A stretch of DNA of 64,000 bases, from assembly GCA_964343805.1 (NCBI GenBank), contig CAYFLR010000009.1:62001-126000 (forward strand), given 5' to 3'. Positions within the stretch are counted from its first letter, which is position 1. Every line of letters begins with the position of its first letter. The translations under genes were made by a program, and so were the position numbers. Shown in pieces: positions 1 through 10,085 of the stretch. Below the pieces are notes generated by a model, which saw only the letters and a program-made list of their open reading frames with translations, did not search any database and was not told where the DNA came from. The stretch comes from CAYFLR01 sp964343805 (GTDB taxonomy: Bacteria > Bdellovibrionota_B > Oligoflexia > CAYFLR01).

Positions 1-207
1 GATCGCCCTGACAAAAAAGAGGATGTAAAAAATCTACAAAAGCTGTTGAATAAACACGGCGCTAGCCTCACTATAGATGGTCTCTATGGTGATGACACCG
101 CTCAGGCTGTACTAGATTTTCAAACAGCCCAAGGTCTTTCTACCGAAAAAGAAGGAAAAGAGGTGGATCAAGCAACATTAGATGCTCTCAATTTAGACCC
201 CCAGTAG
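1..207 (+). CDS. Peptidoglycan-binding domain protein, C-terminal fragment
   Basis: The frame is open from the first base to a TAG at 205-207, giving 68 residues; the start lies outside the window. The fragment matches the three-helix PG_binding_1 fold: an early KNLQKLLN helix, then IDGLYGDDTAQAVLDFQ, the typical G-x-(F/Y)-G-x-x-T-x-x-A-V-x-x-F-Q signature. Such domains anchor secreted hydrolases or structural proteins to murein. The catalytic or partner domain, if any, is missing, so the function of the whole protein cannot be given. It ends ten bases before a convergent lipoprotein gene. Domain assignment is fairly sure; the rest is unknown. Confidence 0.75.
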   Translation, partial: DRPDKKEDVKNLQKLLNKHGASLTIDGLYGDDTAQAVLDFQTAQGLSTEKEGKEVDQATLDALNLDPQ

Positions 208-217
208 GTATCTATTT

Positions 218-1699
218 TTACAAGGGTCTAACGAAAGAAAAGTAGGTAGCGGCATCAATCTCAGGTAATCTAATTTGGATAACACGCTGATGAGGGACGC
301 TTTTTACAAACCTTTTATAGAGATAATCACTCAAATCACCGGCCAACTCTAACCCTTCGGGGTCTGGCGAGTGAGGCATTCCGTCCTCGGTTATGGCATC
401 ATTTTGAATAATCACCCCCTCAAGACCCTTGTACTGATATATCGCATTGATAAGCATTCTTACTTTTTCAATATCTGGATTTGCTCCTAAGAAGTGATCA
501 ATAAGAGGAACTACCTTAATAGAACCCGCTTTGTACATGGCAAGTGCCTCTTTAGAGCTCGGACTGACATCCAATAAGATGGGCGCAACGGTCTCTATAT
601 ATAACTTACATAAGGACTCAAGTATGGGAACAATAATATCCTTATCAAAGGAGTTTTTAAGCTTCTTTTTTCTGAAAAGGTATGAAAAATCAAGAATACT
701 ATTGAGCCCACCTCCTAAAGTTCTTGCCGTACCATTATGAAAATCCAATTCACTTCGAACAACCGTAAATTTCCTAAATACTTTAGCTAGATTTCCTCCA
801 AATTTAACATAATCCTTCCAATTCAGGGCAGTGGGATCTTCTCCAGCTAAGAGGTGAATCCCTTCGATGTTGCTAATCGTGATGGCCGAATTCCCCTGAA
901 ATGGTTTCCCTTGTTTATTAATTGAATGAATGGAAGCCTCCAGGTCGATATGGATCTCATCATTAACCACCACGATTACCGTTTTAGACCCCACATTTGC
1001 GTTATAACTTATGATAACCCCTGGTTTTCCCCCATCGGTATTCAATAAAGAGGCATTCTCACGCTTCACGTAGGCTTTAGTCAAAGAAGTAAAAGAGAGG
1101 TCAATTGGAAAAACATCTCTTTTTATAAAGTTTCTTTCCAATCGGAAGAAGCCTTCGGTTTTGGCTGGAAGAGAATTTAGAATGTATTTTTTATGTTTAT
1201 CATTGTCTATGAGGGTCACATCAAGGAAAATAGTTAAACGGGCTCGAAAGCTTTCCCCTTCATTTGGAAGTCGTTTAACTACCACCCCCCTTTTTTCATC
1301 CACAATTCCCATAATGATAGGATGAACTTCTTGAGGTAATATACCAGCATTAGTAAACTGACTCAGTAATAGATCTGAAGGCAGTGAAATTTCCCTCTTT
1401 TCAGGTATTATTTTACCCGTAATAGTACAAAATAGGTATTCCCATCCCCCAAGGGTGATGTTTCTATAAGTTTCATCTAACTTTTTACTCCGGCCTGCAT
1501 TTTTCCTTACCTCTTGCTTAAAGTATTCAGTAATGACCCTTAAACTAGACTCTGAGAAATCGCACTGACGAGAGATTTTATCTCCAGAACCTACGAATCT
1601 CTTAATTTCACTATTTCGCTTTACTCGGATACAGCCCGTTATTAATGAACATAATAAGATAAAAACACTCATCCATCTCAATTTATTTAATACAGACAT
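218..1699 (-). CDS. Putative lipoprotein of unknown function
   Basis: This 493-residue protein begins with a short basic segment, a hydrophobic stretch and a lipobox LITGC, with the lipidated cysteine at residue 23. It should therefore be exported and anchored in the membrane. The mature part is mixed alpha/beta with no catalytic motif that I recognise. Residues around 230-290 look beta-rich, and the last 150 residues look helical. It is a single-gene unit: the next minus-strand gene ends about 600 bases upstream and a plus-strand gene lies between. I do not recognise the family. Confidence 0.75.
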   Translation of the reverse strand: MSVLNKLRWMSVFILLCSLITGCIRVKRNSEIKRFVGSGDKISRQCDFSESSLRVITEYFKQEVRKNAGRSKKLDETYRNITLGGWEYLFCTITGKIIPEKREISLPSDLLLSQFTNAGILPQEVHPIIMGIVDEKRGVVVKRLPNEGESFRARLTIFLDVTLIDNDKHKKYILNSLPAKTEGFFRLERNFIKRDVFPIDLSFTSLTKAYVKRENASLLNTDGGKPGVIISYNANVGSKTVIVVVNDEIHIDLEASIHSINKQGKPFQGNSAITISNIEGIHLLAGEDPTALNWKDYVKFGGNLAKVFRKFTVVRSELDFHNGTARTLGGGLNSILDFSYLFRKKKLKNSFDKDIIVPILESLCKLYIETVAPILLDVSPSSKEALAMYKAGSIKVVPLIDHFLGANPDIEKVRMLINAIYQYKGLEGVIIQNDAITEDGMPHSPDPEGLELAGDLSDYLYKRFVKSVPHQRVIQIRLPEIDAATYFSFVRPL

Positions 1700-1853
1700 T
1701 TACTTATTGCCCCCAATAGATTCTCTGTTTCAGGCATCCATCGGTTGAAAATTAGCAACAATTTAGTTCTCTTTTTCTACCTTTCTTTTTTTAAGATGAA
1801 ACAGTAGAATAATAGATAAACATTTCTATAAGTTAATACGTTTTGAGGTAGCC

Positions 1854-2318
1854 ATGAAAAAAGTAATCCCCACCATTTTGTTAATGACAGCATGCGTAAC
1901 CCTTTTTCTGAAGTGTGGAGAAGATGAAAAAGAGGAGGCCGCAAAGTTTAGCAATCTCTATAGCAAAGTTTTTGAACCAGAATGCTCCCAATGCCATGTT
2001 CCCACTGGAAATGTCTATGTAGATAGTAAGGTCCTAATTGATATGAGTTCAAAGAGCACGGCCTATGAATCACTCACTTCCAAAATTTCATCTGCCGATG
2101 GAAGTAGCGCTGTATGTGCAGGTATTAAATATGTGGAAAGCAAAGACCCTGATAAGTCTTATCTAGCGGCGGTTTTATTTTCAGATTATGCAAAAAAAGG
2201 ATTTGGCGGCAAAGCAGAATGTGTTCCTTATAATCTGCACCATACTGATATTAGTTTAAAAGACGATCAAAAAGAGGCCATTATTAAATGGATTAAAGAT
2301 GGAGCTAAGGACAATTAA
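1854..2318 (+). CDS. Exported protein with one c-type haem motif
   Basis: This 154-residue protein has a short N-terminal hydrophobic segment and a single haem-attachment motif C44-S-Q-C-H48. The sequence after it (K-D-P-D-K-S-Y-L, then a C-terminal D-D-Q-K-E-A-I-I-K-W-I-K-D-G-A helix) follows the layout of small planctomycete-type cytochrome c domains found on surface lipoproteins, whose last helix usually ends WIxxGA. Cysteines at 14 and 21 could be lipidation sites, but neither lipobox is ideal (LMTAC, LFLKC). A likely role is periplasmic or outer-membrane electron transfer; this is inference from one motif. The ATG follows TGAGGTAGCC. Its stop overlaps the convergent neighbour by four bases. 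Confidence 0.7.
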   Translation: MKKVIPTILLMTACVTLFLKCGEDEKEEAAKFSNLYSKVFEPECSQCHVPTGNVYVDSKVLIDMSSKSTAYESLTSKISSADGSSAVCAGIKYVESKDPDKSYLAAVLFSDYAKKGFGGKAECVPYNLHHTDISLKDDQKEAIIKWIKDGAKDN

Positions 2319-5300
2319 TTAGCGGCTTTAAGCAGCTCTTTCATTCTCCAATATCCCACTAATGATTCTAATTCACCCAACTCTTTGGGGGCCTTTTCTT
2401 TCAATGACATAATGAGATCTGGGTCAAAATGCGGCAGCAAGCCTTTCATAATGGTTTTAGAGGAGAGATAGAGTTGTTCTTTGGGGCTCACCGCTTTACT
2501 TCGATAGAGATGCCACAGCACTCTCAATTTGAGCTGTTGGGTTTGAAGTAAGGGTTGATCTTTAGCCATCTCTTCATAGGTTTTGAAAGAGTTATTGACC
2601 AGTTGCAGAAGAGGTTTCTTATCTTGGCCTTGATATAACTGGGGATAAATAAGGCCAAGAGAAAGATAATTTACCAAGGTAATAAATACTCCTTCACTCA
2701 TAGTATGACCAGCATTTTCTACCATTTTATTGGTATAAAAAAGGGCTTGGTCCATGGAGGTTACCANNNNNNNNNNTTTTCATCTTTCGATAAAGCATAG
2801 CTAGTTGAGAGTAATCCTTCATTAACCAACGGATCCATCCATCTTCTTTCACTACAAAATCGGGCAAGGACCCTTCCAAAGATTTTATCAACTTAATTCG
2901 TTCTAACTTAGCAGCCACAGCCTGGCTCAAATTATCTTCCATTTGAGAAAGTAATCCCAGGGCTATGATTCGAATTCGTAATGGATTTGAGGTCACCAGC
3001 CGAGACTTCCCTTTTTCCTTAACAGGAAGAGCTTTGGCTCCTATCACCGCCTGTTTCAACATCAAACGAGCTTCTTTAGTACGATCTAGTTTAAAAGCAG
3101 CAAACCCGTACCCTAATGCTGCTTTAGCTTTGTTTAAACCAACTATTTTGGTTTTATACTGTAGTAGCTGCCTATAGAAAACAAGAGCCCCTTTATAATC
3201 TTCAGCCATAGTGGCATAGAAGGCAGTCTTCTCTAAAATAGCAATATATTGAAGGCTTTTTGGTTTAATTGTTTTGGATGAGTGAGCAATACGTAAACAC
3301 TCTTTCATCTCTTGAGCTGCTGCTCGATGGAGATTAGAGTAAAACAGAGCTTTGGCATAATACCAACTAAATTGCACTCGCGACATGAGTGAAGGAAAAC
3401 CCATTTGTTTACGCAGTGACAAAAACTCCATAGAAACTGGAAAATTGCGCGTCACCAAATGAAGCAGCCCTAAATTAGTTAAGGAGGAGGCTCGAATACG
3501 AATATTATCACGGCCTAAATCATAAGCCAGCATAAGCTGATGATGGGCCTGTTTAGCCAGCTCGTTATTGATAGCAAACCCATCAGCAGTTCTCTTCACA
3601 ATCTGATAGAGACAAAAACCATGTAAGAGATGTTTTAAGGCAGGGTTTTGATCTCCCAAAGGAATCTGCTCTAAAAGTTCAACCGCCGCTTCATAATGAT
3701 CAATATCATAATAAGAGGAGGGTTTGGCATCAATGAGGGTTAATAGGGCCAGTACATATTTGTAATTATCAGCAGTAAATTCCCTTTCTAATAAGTTCTC
3801 ATACCGTTGATCTATTTTTTCCCTTTTCTTATCCTGAACCATCATCATCACATATCCATAATGGGTCTCAAGATAGTCAGTAAGACGAATGGCACCGTAA
3901 AAATGGTTAGCGGCAAAGGCAATTTTTCCCTTACCTATTTCTCCATAGGCATTATCTAGAGAGGCAAAAACATACTGATCTTGAGCGTAAGGAAATTCAG
4001 TATGATCGGCCTTGGTATAACGAATCCAGTTGGTGGCCACATAGGTCAAATTGACCCACTCTTTAAATTTGGCAAATACAGATATCACTCTTACATAGAG
4101 CGCCTTTCTTAGAAAATAATTTGAACTGGTTTGACTCATGAGTTTATCCAATTCTCGATAAATCTCTTTTTTCTTCTTTTTATCTTCGGCAGTTGATATT
4201 TGCAGGGCAAGTGACTCAGCCTGGAGTAATTGACCGACCTCTGGCTGATTTTTCATCATAGAAGAAGCCAAGCTGGTCACTTTACTTTTCCGACGAGAGA
4301 GGTTTAAAACCTCTTTTTCAAGATACTTTAATAACTGAACCCCATAATAAATTTTCATTTCTTGATTCAGTTCGGGTGCCATAATTAACCGTTTATAAAT
4401 AGGCACATTGCTTCCCACTGGGCCATTTTTATATAGGGTCGTACCCAACTCAAAATAAAAATATCTAACTAAAGGATGGTCAAGACCATTGATTCTAAAA
4501 TTTTTCCAGGCTTTTTTAGCGGCAGAAATATTGCCCTTATAATAATTGATATAGGCCAAAGCCACATTTTTTAATTGCAAATTGGTTTTAAAACTTAAAA
4601 TTTTCTTTTTCGAGAAATCGGCATATTTTAAGAATCGAGGACTCACCTGACCTTCTGGTTCCATGGAGAACCGTCGTTTCACTCCCAAAAAGCTTTTGAG
4701 TAGGTTAAAGAAATCCCTCTGCTTAGCACCCTTGTTTTGACTCACCAATTGATCTAAGTAATATTGCACAGCGGTCATTTCATTCAGCAGCAAGTGATTA
4801 CTTAAAATTCTTTCGGTGGTTGCAATGGAGCGATGCTTAGGGCTTCTATATCTCAAAGAATTTAGCAGGAGAAGACGATCTTGATAGGTTCTAGCTGTTT
4901 GATGAGCCTCGGTTATGAGCTTCTCTTTCCATAAAGGAGGAACGACTCCCGTAAGAGGGATAGAATAAATATCCAAGGATCCCTCAAAAGCGCAGGTCAT
5001 ATATAATCGGGTCATTTGAGGATTCGGAAAGCTACAGTTATTTTTAATGGAGGTTAGCTGCTCTGGTAAAATGGGTTTACTAGACTTTACTAACTCAGAA
5101 ATTCGGGCCCGAAAAATCACACCATGATCATTGCCATCAATGATTTGATCACCATTGGTATCATTCATATACTGACTAAAGTAGAGATAGTTTTGACCCT
5201 TTGATACTCTTGGAAAACTACTAATCCCAGGTAAATCAAAGGGTATAATACGACTCTTTTTTACAACCAAATCTCGAATTATAAGAACTCGCTCACTCGC

Positions 5301-5897
5301 CTTGTTTCTCTCAATCAAAGCACTGTATATCAAATATCTCCCATTTGATGTCATGGTAGGAGACCAAACCATGCCTTTAGCCAAAGCCTTGCGAGTATTA
5401 TCTGCAATAGAATGAAGATAGATGGTTCCACTTCTGGTCAAAGGGTCTGAAGCCACATAGACAATCTGATCTTGGTTGAGCCATGAAGGATTGGAGTCTT
5501 CTGTTTTGACTCCGGTAATGCATTTAACCTCCTCCCCATCCAGTTTTTTATAGCAAATATCCCCTCTCCCATCGTGTTTGAAATAGGTGAATACCACCAT
5601 CTCACCATTGGGGCTGAGTAGAGGATCTTTAGAATCTGAGGTGGTTGGAACCAGGGGATTATCTAACCCAGTATTTTCTTGCTGATAAAAAACATGAGGT
5701 GCCAGATTAAGTTTTTTTACATAAACCAACACATTATTGTTTTCATCTTTCATCCCGTAGTAGTTATCGTGAGGACCAATGGTCAATTTTCTTAAAGGAT
5801 GAAGACGATTCCTCGACGCCTTACGCTGTTCGACAATAGTTGCTGCATAAGCAAAAACGCTATTAAATAGGATCCAACCAAGTAATGCCCACTTCAT
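2315..5897 (-). CDS. Periplasmic TolB-like beta-propeller plus TPR protein (interrupted by a sequence gap)
   Basis: One gene crosses ten Ns at 2767-2776. The part before the gap gives about 1040 residues and the part after gives about 150 (from V-T-S-M-D-Q-A to KAAN), in a different apparent frame only because the true gap length is unknown. A Sec signal (MKWALLGWILFNSVFAYA) is followed by PD40/WD40-like blades (D-P-L-L-S-P-N-G-E-M-V-V-F-T, N-P-S-W-L-N-Q-D-Q-I-V-Y-V) to about residue 320, including a calcium-loop-like DTNGDQIIDGNDH. The remainder is long helical TPR-type repeats. It is last in an operon behind a small lipoprotein gene and an AsmA-like gene, and its ATG follows GGAG. Probably an envelope scaffold or assembly factor; exact function unknown. 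Confidence 0.75.
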
Positions 5898-5915
5898 GAC
5901 TGCTCCACTCTTTCA

Positions 5916-6191
5916 TTATTTTTTTGAAACATACTCTCCATTTAGGACTCGATAAACGGCTTGTTTTTTTTCATTCATTGGCTCTTTGGTAAAAAAGGTC
6001 ACCCCTTTTTTTGGGGTTTTACTGCCAAATTCTCGCTCCACTTGAGGCCACTCACCGGAAGCCTCTTCTTCCATAATGGTATGACGATCTATAAAATAAA
6101 TATTAGGAGTACATCCCGCCAAACCCCAGGCTAAAAAAACAAGCAGGACCATTGCCATTCTTTGTATTGATTTCTTTTTTTCTACTTTCAT
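5916..6191 (-). CDS. Small lipoprotein in AsmA-like operon
   Basis: This 91-residue protein has a basic N-terminus, a hydrophobic segment and a clean lipobox GLAGC with cysteine 27, followed by TPNIYF. There is no Asp at +2, which fits outer-membrane sorting in systems that follow the Lol rule. Its ATG overlaps the end of the upstream AsmA-like gene by four bases, and GAGGTGCC inside that gene serves as its ribosome site, so the two are translationally coupled. The pairing of a long AsmA-family protein with a short lipoprotein beginning C-T-P recalls E. coli YdbH-YnbE, where the lipoprotein caps the outer-membrane end of the bridge. Homology is not shown here; the resemblance is architectural. 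Confidence 0.75.
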   Translation of the reverse strand: MKVEKKKSIQRMAMVLLVFLAWGLAGCTPNIYFIDRHTIMEEEASGEWPQVEREFGSKTPKKGVTFFTKEPMNEKKQAVYRVLNGEYVSKK

Positions 6192-9100
6192 TGAATTGGC
6201 ACCTCTTTTAATTGTTGGTTAACATCTCCAGTGGCCGCACTTATCATAGAGGTCAAAGGAATTCCCTTTACATCTATTCGTTTAGATAGGCCACCTGCCA
6301 GGTCGATACTCATATCTAGGAGCCCTTGCCCCATTTTTAATCCTACATATTTCGGATAGGCGAGCTTTAAACCAAATCTCGCTTGGTTTAAGCCATCATC
6401 TTCAAAAGTAGGATCTAAAATATTAATTAAAGTAATCAACTGATCACTTCCTATTTTTGTAATATCTACTCGTCCACTCACTAAGGAATTATTTACATCC
6501 ACCACCAAAGCCACTCTAGCACTGATACTTTTTTTTCCTTTTTTACCGGTAAACTTATCAGGTAATAATTTACTTGGATCAAGATTAGAAAGACGGCCCA
6601 AGAAACCCACCTGTAAAGTGGCTGGATGAATGTTAGTGTAGAAAGTTCCAGAAAAACTTCCGCCAAAAAGCTCAACATCAAATACTTTGCCGAGCAGAAC
6701 ATTTTGTTGTAGGAAAAGTTGAGTAAAGAGTGGACCCACTGTTTTATCTTTCATCCTTATCTCTTTAACTGAAATCCCAGAACCCTTCTTTAGCAAAGGT
6801 CTAATTCGATTATAATCCACCCTCTCAAAAGGATTTTGATCAATGAGATAACGGAATTTAATTTTGGATTTATCTATTACCTGCAGCTCTTCTCGAAGGG
6901 TCAAAGATCCGGCAATATCTTTTATAGCCATTGAATAGTTTTCAAATCCTAAATTAACAAATTGCATCCCTCCATCTATGTCGATCATCTTGCCATTTTG
7001 AATGATCATATTCCAAGGAATCTCTACCTCACCAGCAGTGGTAATTTGTTTATAAAGCGGATTAACTTTACGAGCGTTAAAAAGGATCGAACCTTTGGTT
7101 TGAAAATCTTTCTTCTTTATAGATCCATCTGCAGTCATGTCTATTGTGACTATCCCTCGATTGAGGTTGAGATAAAACTTTTGCAAATTGAGCATATCTT
7201 GATTCTTAACCGCAGCATTTAACTGAATCAATAAATTTGAAAGTAAGGGTGTTAAATTAAGTCCCCCAGGAGAGTCCTGCTTTAAAATTACCTTTCTGTT
7301 TCTCAATTCTAAATTTACTTGCATATCTTTGGGCTTTAAACCAGATCGAGCTTTTGAATTTAATACTAGGTTCAAACCTTTGAGGCGTGCCTGGGGTATC
7401 TGCACATCAGGGACCGTCAACTCGGTTTTCAAGTTGGCCTGCTTTGAGTTCCAAACTATTGAATTATCCAGATTTAGAGTCGCTGGTAGAACCACTCTGA
7501 ATTCTGGAGAGGAGTGAGGAGTATAGTATTGAGATACTTTGGTGTTTAAATTAATTTGCGCCTTAACCTTACCCAGCTCTTTATCATTAAATTTTTCTAT
7601 GGTGAGCCAAGGATGTTCAACATCAATATCTATTTCCTCTTCCACTAATAGTTTACCCAACATGGGACGTAAATCCACCTTAGCAAGATCCACTAAGTTC
7701 TTATGAAGATAGGCTTTAAATTTTATTTTTGACTGAAGGTTTTGGGGTCGATCAGATACATCTAAATTTAAATTTAGTAACTTCTGACCGTTGAGCTGAG
7801 TTAATAATGTAGCCAGATAGTGTTTATCTTTTAGGTTAATCTTTCCCGCAAGAGACACTAAAGGGTTTAAAACAGAGGGAACACTGGGGGTAGATATTTT
7901 ACTTCCATCTAAATTGAGATCAAAGTTAGCTAAAGGTTTTTGAAAACCTCCCTTTAAATTCAAATCGATGGAACCCACTTTATGAGGACCCGACTTAATA
8001 CCAGCCCCCTTTAAACTCAATTGTCCGGTTATATTATCTGGATGATAATCCGCATCCAAATTGATAGAGATCGGCTCTTGGAGTGATACCAACTTCTTAA
8101 CCGAAGATTGAGGCTGTTCTGTTTGCTTAACATAAAGATTCAACAGAATTTCAGCAGGTAGATCCTTGGCTTTTTTAGGGTCAACTTTTAATGCGGTTGG
8201 TAGTCCGTGCTTATACTTAAGATGAGTTTTTACATTTACATCAAAGGAACCCACCTGGGGTAAAATGGCTAAACTCTTATGCAAACTAGCTAAAGATTGC
8301 TTTTCTATGATTTCCAACCCTAAAGTAGCATCTAGTACTTTGGCAGGATTTTTCAGATCTAAATTCAACTTAAGTAAAGGGTGATCGTTTAAAGTGATCA
8401 AAGAATCAAGGTCTGCAGCAGTTAGTGTACGGTTTACGGATATTTTCTTTGAAAGGGAAAGATTTGTAGCGTCGTTTAATTCCGGTCGGAATATTAACTT
8501 TTTTAAATCCAAATCCAGATCCAAATTCAGAAATTCTTCGACTGTTTTCCCTTCAATAGTAAGCTTCTTGGAAGGTAAAATGAGATGTTGAGAACCCTTA
8601 TTAAACTCTACATCTTGCAGTTCGATCACCGCCGATAACTTTTCTAAAGTAGATTCGATCACCTTGTCGGGGTGGAGAATCTGTCCTAGGATTTGAATTT
8701 TCAAATTGGTATTTAAACCAATCTTGGTAGGGCCACTCTCATCGGTCAGATTTACCTTTAAATCATCTTGTTTGATATCCAGTTCAATCTCAGTATCCAT
8801 GGGAAAAAGAAGATGATTGATAAAATCTTCCCCCTCTATAATTTCAGTTGTCACATCTGAAGTAAATCCCGCTTTTAAATCTAATACATAGTTGGGTAAG
8901 GACAGCTCTAAACTTTTATCTTTGTCCCTTTGTTTTAAGATTAGGTCCTTTATTCCGAGTTGGAGATTGAGAGGAGAGAGGGAGAGTTGCCAAGCACTGG
9001 GATTAAGAGCAATACTCAACTGAGTGTTAAAATCCAACCGCGGCAACAGTGATACTTCAAGCCCTTCTTCTTCTGATTCTTTAAACATTTTAAACTGACT

Positions 9101-9844
9101 CACAGGATCTTTCTCTCCCGCAAAGTCAGTGGCAATATCTAAATTAAGTTTTCCCCCTTCTAAATTGATCTTTGAAGAAAAATTAAAATGATGAATTTGA
9201 ACTGTAATCTTTTGCTTGTCATCCTCCATGTCCATCATAAAGCTTGTATCTTTTATAGCAATCTGCTTGAGATACATGGTCATAGGAGGAGATGTTAAAA
9301 GATCACGCAATGGATCACTTTCCGACTTATCTTTCTCTTCACTCGGTTCCTGTTCTTTTGGCGGAGATGGTTCTTCTTTCTCTTTACCAGAACTTTTCAT
9401 GGAAACTTGAACTTGAACCTGATCTATAAAGATTTTTTCAACTTTAAGGGTCTTATGAAGTAACTGCCAAATAGAGTACCGAAGCTGAACATCTTTGGCA
9501 TCTGCCACTACACTCATTTTCTGGCCATCAGCCCACTTAACCTTGACATTTTCCAATACCACATGCCGAAAAAGATCAACGCTGAGTTTATCAAAGTGCA
9601 GATCCACATTGGCATCAGTTTTCAAAGACTCTTTAATCTTCGGTAATAAACTCTGCATCACTGAAGGTGATCGTAAAGCGAAATAAAGTGTAAAAACCAG
9701 GCATAAGGCTAAAGCACCGCTTCCTAATAGGGTATATAGAGCAATCTTAACCCAATTCCTCTTAACTTTTGGCAATTTCTTGCTTTGGTTGGGCTTATTC
9801 ACGAAAAATCCCGTTTGATTTAGATTTTTGTATTGCCATATCAT
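6188..9844 (-). CDS. AsmA/TamB-like inner-membrane-anchored envelope protein
   Basis: This 1218-residue protein has one transmembrane helix near residues 32-55 (IALYTLLGSGALALCLVFTL). A repetitive beta-rich periplasmic body follows, full of alternating hydrophobic strands such as L-N-L-D-L, and a K/E/P-rich linker lies near 155-180. The end has the AsmA-type glycine signature VELFGGSFSGTF. AsmA-family proteins form hydrophobic grooves that span the periplasm and move phospholipid or assist outer-membrane assembly. It is first in an operon with a small lipoprotein and a propeller/TPR protein. The annotated ATG has no clear ribosome site; a GTG fifteen codons inside (V-N-K-P) is an alternative. 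The assignment rests on fold-level features, not on a named subfamily. Confidence 0.75.
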   Translation of the reverse strand: MIWQYKNLNQTGFFVNKPNQSKKLPKVKRNWVKIALYTLLGSGALALCLVFTLYFALRSPSVMQSLLPKIKESLKTDANVDLHFDKLSVDLFRHVVLENVKVKWADGQKMSVVADAKDVQLRYSIWQLLHKTLKVEKIFIDQVQVQVSMKSSGKEKEEPSPPKEQEPSEEKDKSESDPLRDLLTSPPMTMYLKQIAIKDTSFMMDMEDDKQKITVQIHHFNFSSKINLEGGKLNLDIATDFAGEKDPVSQFKMFKESEEEGLEVSLLPRLDFNTQLSIALNPSAWQLSLSPLNLQLGIKDLILKQRDKDKSLELSLPNYVLDLKAGFTSDVTTEIIEGEDFINHLLFPMDTEIELDIKQDDLKVNLTDESGPTKIGLNTNLKIQILGQILHPDKVIESTLEKLSAVIELQDVEFNKGSQHLILPSKKLTIEGKTVEEFLNLDLDLDLKKLIFRPELNDATNLSLSKKISVNRTLTAADLDSLITLNDHPLLKLNLDLKNPAKVLDATLGLEIIEKQSLASLHKSLAILPQVGSFDVNVKTHLKYKHGLPTALKVDPKKAKDLPAEILLNLYVKQTEQPQSSVKKLVSLQEPISINLDADYHPDNITGQLSLKGAGIKSGPHKVGSIDLNLKGGFQKPLANFDLNLDGSKISTPSVPSVLNPLVSLAGKINLKDKHYLATLLTQLNGQKLLNLNLDVSDRPQNLQSKIKFKAYLHKNLVDLAKVDLRPMLGKLLVEEEIDIDVEHPWLTIEKFNDKELGKVKAQINLNTKVSQYYTPHSSPEFRVVLPATLNLDNSIVWNSKQANLKTELTVPDVQIPQARLKGLNLVLNSKARSGLKPKDMQVNLELRNRKVILKQDSPGGLNLTPLLSNLLIQLNAAVKNQDMLNLQKFYLNLNRGIVTIDMTADGSIKKKDFQTKGSILFNARKVNPLYKQITTAGEVEIPWNMIIQNGKMIDIDGGMQFVNLGFENYSMAIKDIAGSLTLREELQVIDKSKIKFRYLIDQNPFERVDYNRIRPLLKKGSGISVKEIRMKDKTVGPLFTQLFLQQNVLLGKVFDVELFGGSFSGTFYTNIHPATLQVGFLGRLSNLDPSKLLPDKFTGKKGKKSISARVALVVDVNNSLVSGRVDITKIGSDQLITLINILDPTFEDDGLNQARFGLKLAYPKYVGLKMGQGLLDMSIDLAGGLSKRIDVKGIPLTSMISAATGDVNQQLKEVPIQ

Positions 9845-9893
9845 ACCAGAAAACAGGCAATATGTTACCCTTTATGGTAAGATATAATATAAA

Positions 9894-10052
9894 TCTGGAT
9901 CCTCAGAACTTTTAGAAAAGCAGTCGGCAATCATTGCCCTCCAAAGGTTTTGCTAAAATCCTCGAATCACCCTGGTGAATCTGCAATTTTAGCAAAACCT
10001 TTGAAACACAAGCATCACCAACTTCTAGATCTAAAAATTCTGAGGATCCAGA
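9894..10052. repeat. Nested palindromic intergenic element
   Basis: Outer arms tctggatcctcagaa (9894-9908) and its exact complement (10038-10052) flank inner arms aaaggttttgctaaaat (9943-9959) and its exact complement (9986-10002). Smaller hairpins sit inside: ggcaa/ttgcc near 9927 and tcacc/ggtga near 9967. The 159-base unit fills most of the space between two divergent genes and could form a cruciform or a long RNA hairpin. It has no coding capacity. Part of its outer arm recurs at 33.2, 37.6-37.7 and 42.2 kb, so it looks like a member of a dispersed small-element family. Confidence 0.85.
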
Positions 10053-10085
10053 ATATAAAAAGATCATTAATAATTTGAGTCAGCT

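Noticed and set aside
2767..2776. Apparent stop and frame change in the propeller/TPR gene
   Set aside because: It results from ten placeholder Ns of unknown true length, not from a real frameshift.
9960..9985. tRNA T-loop-like cgaatcaccctggtgaatc
   Set aside because: It lies inside the nested palindrome; no acceptor, D or anticodon arm can be built around it.
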